DNA from: an uncultured bacterium
GTDB lineage: Bacteria; Cyanobacteriota; Vampirovibrionia; Gastranaerophilales; Gastranaerophilaceae
Assembly (NCBI GenBank): GCA_900551675.1
Contig: URXH01000003.1
Location: forward strand, 1 to 52,064
Reading direction: 5' to 3'
DNA length: 52,064 nucleotides
In this document: positions 47,901 through 52,064 of the stretch, one piece after another
How positions within the stretch are numbered: the stretch's first letter is position 1
How the letters are laid out: each line of letters opens with the position of its first letter
Position numbers and translations under genes: made by a program
The notes under the pieces: generated by a model
The model's database searches: none
What the model was told of the DNA's origin: nothing
What the model saw: only the letters and a program-made list of their open reading frames with translations

Positions 47901-48999
47901 AATCAGAGCAAAAGCTGTAAGACCTGAAGATGTTGAAGCAGTCGGCGGTGATCCTGAAAACCAGACTTCATCAGGCGGCAACGGACGTAACTACTATTAC
48001 GGCGGAAGCTCTCAGGGTATGGATGACGGTTATGACGGTGTAACGGATGAAGACGGCAAGCCTGTTGATAATCCTTCATCTGATGAACAGGGCGATGAAA
48101 ATGATGATGATAACCTTGTTGTTCCTGAGGATGAAGAAGAACAAGCAGATACAGATACGGACACAGATACGGACACTGATACTGATACAGATACGGATAC
48201 TGATATTGATACTGATATAGACACTGATACCGATACTGATACGGACGTAGACAGTGATACTGACAACGATACCGATAATGATAATGATATGGACACTGAT
48301 ACGGATAACGATACGGATAATGATACCGATACGGACATAGATAATGATGACGATACTGATACTGACAGTGATACCGATACAGACTCGGATACAGATACCG
48401 ATATAGATAATGACACTGATACAGACTCGGATACGGATGTTGATAACGATACAGATAACGACAACGATACCGATAATGATATGGATACTGATACAGACAA
48501 TGATACAGACAATGACACTGATACAGATACAGATAATGAGCCGGATCCAGAGCCCGAACCGGAACCGGAGCCGGAGCCCGAACCGATACCTGATCTTGGA
48601 GCACAACTCTATAAGCAGCGTGTTGTAAGCGACAGAGTAGATTCAATAGATAAACGTCAATTTATGAGATTTGACGCAGACCAGAATCAGAACCTGATTA
48701 CATTTGAATCAACAGATGATGTCGTAGCAATCTCGGATATATCAAGAGGCGGTGTATCCCTCAAACATAACAAGAAATTAAAAGTCGGAGATATTGTTCC
48801 TGTACATTTAACTTACGGAGATTTGGAAATCAACGCTAACGTTAAGATTGTATCAGCAAGCGATGTCAAAGCAGGAGGCAAGTTCATAGATCTGGATCAG
48901 GCAACAGCTAACAAGTTATTATACTTAAGCTTACTGGAAAAAGATCAGCCGATAGCCCAGACAATACAGAATATATCAACAACAACAATAGATGAATAA
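44992..48999 (+). CDS. LktA/FHA-like surface adhesin with C-terminal PilZ-like domain
   Basis: 1335 residues from the ATG at 44992 (GAGG six bases upstream). A long Sec signal (MKTLGIKKKRVVAFMLSLLL...) is followed by a TPS/filamentous-haemagglutinin N-domain (about 45-180; NLMFISPGGMVVGASGVLNVGNLSVLAP). A beta-helix of repeats such as GNVTNTGxLxxxNxxGxLLVxG covers about 240-560, and more beta structure runs to 1000. Residues 1053-1182 are almost pure Asp with Thr/Asn/Ser/Ile, then a Pro-Glu linker (1183-1200). The last 115 residues carry R1222xxxR1226 and D1249-I-S-R-G-G1254, the two c-di-GMP-binding signatures of PilZ, plus the family's GGKFIDL end. No TpsB partner is in the window. Confidence 0.8.
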   Translation: MKTLGIKKKRVVAFMLSLLLVMQQSLTYQVVASTITDGAGNPIQSNSGSTTSGTWNLRPDAVNGVTGFKQFDKIDLSQGDVLNFIYSYLNQYQEGTGNNLTLGDKSGNIDTFVALVNQGVNINGIVNALQSLNGPLKSDGNLMFISPGGMVVGASGVLNVGNLSVLAPTQSTYDALKGKLNLPQNHQYYINDYHVSYDADNPEGTSVIVADGYDYTKNTAVFTDKTLDTSSLAYGNDSGAITINGNVAARGDIAMQGGQVDVNGLVLAGIGNNHTEALTGDAAANALFDTLVNTDNMGSGNTFVNNNGNITIKSVTGTSVANGAKVRNYGKGNITIENTGASGVNITGEVSNPNGNLTVTNSAGELLVNTNGVVKNKGTMTFTNNGSGTKLALNGNVTNEGTLIATNETGANGLLVGGTVTNTGDSTFTNKQGALNVTGSVTNTGNLTMTNNGNGGLLVSGNITNNTGDAKLESNGGLLNIQYGGTVTSNGKSMDIHNGAGVNTGLTIAGTVNNTNGSLDVRNNSGKLLVDTTGIINSNGNVLYVQNNGTGGMDIQGKVKNTNAGAYILFNNQLSDMKIGSSAVDKNIESNADVKIQVWNGNLLNNGVDNVLIDTSNGANLNLEVTDGSIGEEVGPNDGVYTGIGQNHRDLTKSVNVAVDGDITAVSSGTGSLVNLASINKDMKVNQIKADGRVILLADSENKGTEAFNIVNGGEADKTHPSVEGNGISIIASGNIGEKGNALTFRQNGAANIFYGDDATKPHVPTTVDEGSSGVDMLAVKDIHIKGMDADDGSKLDTNIGGLISREGSINAEFSGDVYVRETTAANRIDLTTRGKNMYIEHLGEVPTYTNDYYGENKNIHPEKAKLTALDLGSYLDEAEAPEYEHAADSTIVVKNGTLRGQGNNGNGRFDEDGNVVHEQDLTLVADNSYAGGYYFNMGKHRGEDNLSTVTADDTTSKLTNASGDGSDVSIRAKAVRPEDVEAVGGDPENQTSSGGNGRNYYYGGSSQGMDDGYDGVTDEDGKPVDNPSSDEQGDENDDDNLVVPEDEEEQADTDTDTDTDTDTDTDTDTDIDTDIDTDTDTDTDVDSDTDNDTDNDNDMDTDTDNDTDNDTDTDIDNDDDTDTDSDTDTDSDTDTDIDNDTDTDSDTDVDNDTDNDNDTDNDMDTDTDNDTDNDTDTDTDNEPDPEPEPEPEPEPEPIPDLGAQLYKQRVVSDRVDSIDKRQFMRFDADQNQNLITFESTDDVVAISDISRGGVSLKHNKKLKVGDIVPVHLTYGDLEINANVKIVSASDVKAGGKFIDLDQATANKLLYLSLLEKDQPIAQTIQNISTTTIDE
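48148..48537 (+). repeat. GAYACN minisatellite encoding an Asp/Thr repeat
   Basis: 390 bases made of imperfect six-base units (GAT/GAC plus ACN/AAT/AGT), coding for about 130 residues of alternating Asp and Thr/Asn/Ser. Codons vary, so the repeat is not a simple perfect microsatellite. Its length is likely to vary by slippage or recombination. Confidence 0.85.
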
Positions 49000-49004
49000 T
49001 AAAT

Positions 49005-49035
49005 AAAAAGACCGCTAACCAAAGGCGGTCTTTTT
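49005..49035. terminator. Bidirectional terminator between adhesin and ade
   Basis: AAAAAGACCGC (49005-49015) and GCGGTCTTTTT (49025-49035) form an 11-bp stem with a 9-base loop and a T run. Its end overlaps the ade stop codon. Confidence 0.8.
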
Positions 49036-50744
49036 TAAGGATTAATTTTTACAAAATCCCATTTTTTTGTACTGAATAAACCTTTATCGGTAATTTTAAG
49101 TTCAGGGATTACAGGTAACGACAAAAAGCTCATTGTCATAAAGGCATCGTCAAGTGTACAGCCCAATTCTTTTACTGCCCTATTCAATTCTTCGCAGTGT
49201 TTTACAACGTAATCAAAGTCTTTGTCAGAAATAAGACCTGCAATCGGAAGCGGAAGTTTTGCTATTACTTTGCCGTCTTTTACAACGACTTTTCCGCCCT
49301 GCATTTTTACAAGTTCGACTGCGGCAGTATACATATCAAAATCGTTTGTTCCTACAATAATCATGTTATGTGAGTCATGAGCAACTGTTGAGGCTATTGC
49401 ACCTGTTTTTAAATTAAATCCTTTAACAAAGCCTTTACCGGTATTACCTGTTGCTCTGTGGCGTTCCATTACAAGAATTTTCAGAGTATCGGTATCTGTA
49501 TTGCTGTTTAAAAGGCCGTTTTCAAATTTTGCTTCACATACAGAAGATTTTGTAACAAGCTGGTGCGGAATAATCTCAATTGTGTTGACAAATTTTGATG
49601 TTCCTTTTATCTCAAAATCTTTTTTCTCAATCCAGCGAACGTTGATAGAGCTTCTGACAGACGGCTTTTCAAATTTTGCAAAAGATTTTAAGAGTTCTCC
49701 GTTTTCGGCAACTATTTTCCCGTCTTTTATAACAGTATCAGGTTTAAATGTTTTTAAATCAGGTAAGATCAGCATATCAGCCCTGTATCCCGGTGCTATT
49801 GCCCCCTGATTTTTCAGCCCGAAATATTCTGCCGTATTAAGGCTTCCTATTTGAACTGCTTTAATGACATCAACTCCTGTATCTACCGCACGTCTTACCA
49901 TATCGTTGATATGGACTTTTAAATCTTTCGGATGTCTGTCGTCTGTTACGAACATGCATTTTCTGGTATTTTTTTCTTTCAGAACAGGAATTAGTGCATC
50001 AAGATCCTTTGCTGCAGTGCCTTCCCTAATCATAATATACATACCGAGACGTATTTTTTCGGTTGCTTCTTCTGGGTTGGTGCATTCGTGATCTGATTTA
50101 ACGCCGCTTGCTGCATAAGCGCACAAGTCTTTCCCGCTCAAAAACGGGGCATGTCCGTCAATCCTTTTGCCTTTTTCTTTTGCAAGATCAAGTTTTGCAA
50201 GGACATTTTTGTCAAGATTGAGAAGCCCCGAGTAATTCATCATTTCTGCAATTCCAAGAACCCACGGGCTGTCTATCAAAAGGGCAAGGTCATAGCTGTT
50301 AAGGTCAAACCCTGATGTCTCATAAGGAGTTGCCGGAACGCAGGACGGAAGCATTGTATATACATTGAGCGGCAGATTTTTAACAGCTTCATGCATATAA
50401 CTAATCCCGTGAAGCCCCAGTACATTTGAAATTTCATGCGGATCTGTAATAACCGTTGTAGTTCCGCAGGGTACAACGGCTTTTGCAAATTCATGAGGGA
50501 GAAGCATTGAACTTTCCAGATGTACATGACCGTCAATAAATGCCGGTGATATATAAGCTCCCTTTGCATCAATCTCTTTTTTGCCTTCATAGTTGCCGAT
50601 ACCTGCAATTATCCCGTCAGATACTGCTATATCGCCTTTGTGGATTTCTTCTGAGAGTACATTTATTATATTGCCGTTTTTTATTACTAAATCCGCTTTT
50701 TCTATTCCGCGTGCTACTTTTATTATTTTTTCAAGTTTTGACAT
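49035..50744 (-). CDS. ade: Adenine deaminase
   Basis: 569 residues, the usual length. The amidohydrolase metal motif is PAFIDGHVHLESSML. Further family blocks are TTTVITDPHEISNVLG, RIDGHAPFLSGKDLCAYAASGVKSDHE, FVTDDRHP, and late VAHDSHNMIIVGTND. The enzyme converts adenine to hypoxanthine and ammonia in purine salvage. It starts 14 bases after the TolC-like gene and is probably co-transcribed with it; the two have no obvious functional link. Confidence 0.95.
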   Translation of the reverse strand: MSKLEKIIKVARGIEKADLVIKNGNIINVLSEEIHKGDIAVSDGIIAGIGNYEGKKEIDAKGAYISPAFIDGHVHLESSMLLPHEFAKAVVPCGTTTVITDPHEISNVLGLHGISYMHEAVKNLPLNVYTMLPSCVPATPYETSGFDLNSYDLALLIDSPWVLGIAEMMNYSGLLNLDKNVLAKLDLAKEKGKRIDGHAPFLSGKDLCAYAASGVKSDHECTNPEEATEKIRLGMYIMIREGTAAKDLDALIPVLKEKNTRKCMFVTDDRHPKDLKVHINDMVRRAVDTGVDVIKAVQIGSLNTAEYFGLKNQGAIAPGYRADMLILPDLKTFKPDTVIKDGKIVAENGELLKSFAKFEKPSVRSSINVRWIEKKDFEIKGTSKFVNTIEIIPHQLVTKSSVCEAKFENGLLNSNTDTDTLKILVMERHRATGNTGKGFVKGFNLKTGAIASTVAHDSHNMIIVGTNDFDMYTAAVELVKMQGGKVVVKDGKVIAKLPLPIAGLISDKDFDYVVKHCEELNRAVKELGCTLDDAFMTMSFLSLPVIPELKITDKGLFSTKKWDFVKINP

Positions 50745-50758
50745 AATTCTCTTTCTTT

Positions 50759-52063
50759 TTAAATACTTTCTTCTCCAAGATCAAAATTTTCCGAGTTAAC
50801 TTCTCTTAAGAATTCAATCCAGCAGTTGTAATAGTCTGCAAGCGCATAAGTATATCCTGCAACAATTGACCTGTAAGACTGTTCCATAACGATTAGAGTT
50901 GTCAGAGATGCTTTTCCGCTTGCGTAATTTTTCTGGGCAACTCTTATCATATCTTTTGAATTTTTTATAAGATTATCATTGTAGTAATTAAGATTAATTT
51001 TTGCTGTAACGAATTTTTCATAAGCACTGTTAAGATCATTTACTGCTTTATTTTTTACGGACATATAATGCAGTTCTGCTTGATTGACTTCTGTTTTTGC
51101 ATTTTGAATTTCGGGTTTGTATGCATAAAACAGCGGGATATTTACAATATTTGCCCCTGCGTAAGCCCCGTTTACGGATCTGCCTGAGTCGCTCATCCCC
51201 CTTGTGATAAAACTGTAACCGCCCTGAAGTTCAATATCAGGAATTCTCTGACGACTGACATATACCAGATTTTTTTGTGCAACATCAATTTGTTGTTGGG
51301 CTATTTTGATATCATATCTGTTTTTCAGCGAACTTTCTTTTATAGCTTCAAATGACGGAATTCTGGCAAGGGGCTTCGGGCTCAGAAGAGCTATAAAATC
51401 TTCTTTATCGGAAAAATTGTCATCTTCCGCATCATATAACAGATTTGTGTTATTTGCGTTTATTGCTTTATTAAAATCATATCTGGCGCTTTTTACATTT
51501 GCTTTTTGCGTATTAACCTGAATGACCAGCTGATCCAGTGCTATTTCTGTCTGAATTACGTCAATCTCTTCAACTTCGCCAGCTTCAACACGTTTTTTTG
51601 CAATTGCAAGAAGATCATTCAGTAACTTGCGCCGCTGTTCAAGAACGTTTAAAATTTCTTTTGCGGCGACAAGATTGACATAAGCCTCACGTACATCCAT
51701 TTTCAGGTCAAACTTTACATAATCCAGATTTTGTTTTTCAAGTTCAAGATTTGATTGTGCAAGTTTTTTGCGCGCATCGCGTTTTGCTATTTCTATTTTT
51801 TCACTTAATCCTGCTGCCTGTGGTTCTCCTTTTCCTATTTCTCCAATATTAAAAAATGTATTTATTTCCGGGTTTTGAAGTCTGTTTGATGCTTTTACGG
51901 TATTTATGGCCTTATCAATATTCATTTTTGAGGCTTGATAATCAATATTATTTTCAAGCGCAATATCAAGAGCTTCTTGAAGCGAGATTTTTTCAACGGT
52001 TTTTTGAGCAAAACCCGCAGGGCAAATGAGTAATATTAAAATTATTATTAAAAATTTTTTCAT
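50759..52063 (-). CDS. TolC-family outer-membrane efflux protein
   Basis: 434 residues, complete, with the ATG one base from the window end. Signal peptide MKKFLIIILILLICPAGFA. Two OEP repeats: ISLQEALDIALENNIDYQ at the N-terminus with long coiled-coil helices, and the second half from about residue 235 (RYDIKIAQQQIDVAQKNL, NYASGKASLTTLIVMEQSY). It forms the trimeric outer-membrane duct for an RND, MFS or ABC pump, whose genes would lie beyond the window edge if adjacent. It might also serve the MMPL exporter at 6.9-9.1 kb. Confidence 0.9.
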   Translation of the reverse strand: MKKFLIIILILLICPAGFAQKTVEKISLQEALDIALENNIDYQASKMNIDKAINTVKASNRLQNPEINTFFNIGEIGKGEPQAAGLSEKIEIAKRDARKKLAQSNLELEKQNLDYVKFDLKMDVREAYVNLVAAKEILNVLEQRRKLLNDLLAIAKKRVEAGEVEEIDVIQTEIALDQLVIQVNTQKANVKSARYDFNKAINANNTNLLYDAEDDNFSDKEDFIALLSPKPLARIPSFEAIKESSLKNRYDIKIAQQQIDVAQKNLVYVSRQRIPDIELQGGYSFITRGMSDSGRSVNGAYAGANIVNIPLFYAYKPEIQNAKTEVNQAELHYMSVKNKAVNDLNSAYEKFVTAKINLNYYNDNLIKNSKDMIRVAQKNYASGKASLTTLIVMEQSYRSIVAGYTYALADYYNCWIEFLREVNSENFDLGEESI

Positions 52064-52064
52064 A

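Noticed and set aside
47903..48646. Long minus-strand frames rich in Ser-Val or Tyr-Arg-Pro opposite the Asp/Thr repeat
   Set aside because: They arise because the six-base repeat has no stops in several frames. Composition is absurd and no ribosome site or start context is present.

Overview
The window looks like a chromosomal segment of a low-GC, Gram-negative gut bacterium, most likely of the non-photosynthetic cyanobacterial lineage (Melainabacteria/Vampirovibrionia, Gastranaerophilales-like). This is an inference. It rests on AT-rich DNA, LolA/TolC/MMPL envelope genes next to an SLH-domain wall-anchoring protein, a pilin with the FTLAEILITLGIIGVVAA signature, an LktA/filamentous-haemagglutinin-like adhesin, and many lineage-restricted hypothetical proteins. 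I see no rRNA, tRNA, CRISPR array, transposase or phage module.

Layout. 0-4.5 kb: small HTH protein, hisS with a nucleotidyltransferase-like partner, a membrane protein, a DtxR-type regulator and a HAD phosphatase. 4.5-12.4 kb: a tandem repeat patch, then one long minus-strand operon running from 12.3 down to 4.8 kb. It encodes two acyl carrier proteins, a small membrane protein, an AMP-ligase fused to a FabA/FabZ-like dehydratase, a thioesterase, a LolA-like carrier, an MMPL exporter, a methyltransferase and an acyltransferase. The order matches the tailoring and export half of an aryl-polyene cluster, but no ketosynthase or ketoreductase is present. 12.4-16 kb: response regulator, histidine kinase, tadA and a TIGR02757 protein in one operon. 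16-19 kb: small genes, a zinc-ribbon protein, a MycE-like methyltransferase and a pilin gene whose leader is broken around a run of ten G/C. 19-26.3 kb: GGDEF/HD-GYP protein, ArsB/NhaD-type transporter, a second small HTH protein with operator-like palindromes, YkgJ protein, ArnT-like glycosyltransferase and beta-carbonic anhydrase.

26.3-34.8 kb: a minus-strand set of unusual proteins (ferritin-like, GH13-like, kinase-like), ferritin, GNAT, a MarR/cupin pair with shared operator-like sites, RseP and a solute-binding lipoprotein. 35-41.7 kb: Cys-rich SLH protein, SLT-domain protein, bioB, zinc-ribbon/PH protein, a second membrane protein, PnuC and a DUF4186 protein. 42-49 kb: a 931-residue protein of unknown function and a 1335-residue surface adhesin that ends in an Asp/Thr repeat, a Pro-Glu linker and a PilZ-like domain. 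49-52 kb: adenine deaminase and a TolC-like protein.

Most notable: the adhesin-PilZ fusion, the aryl-polyene-like operon without a ketosynthase, several genes whose -10 box lies only about 6 bases before the ATG (predicted leaderless mRNAs, hisS included), and three families of interspersed palindromic repeats. Everything here was read by eye, without database searches; functions given as 'like' are inferences from motifs.
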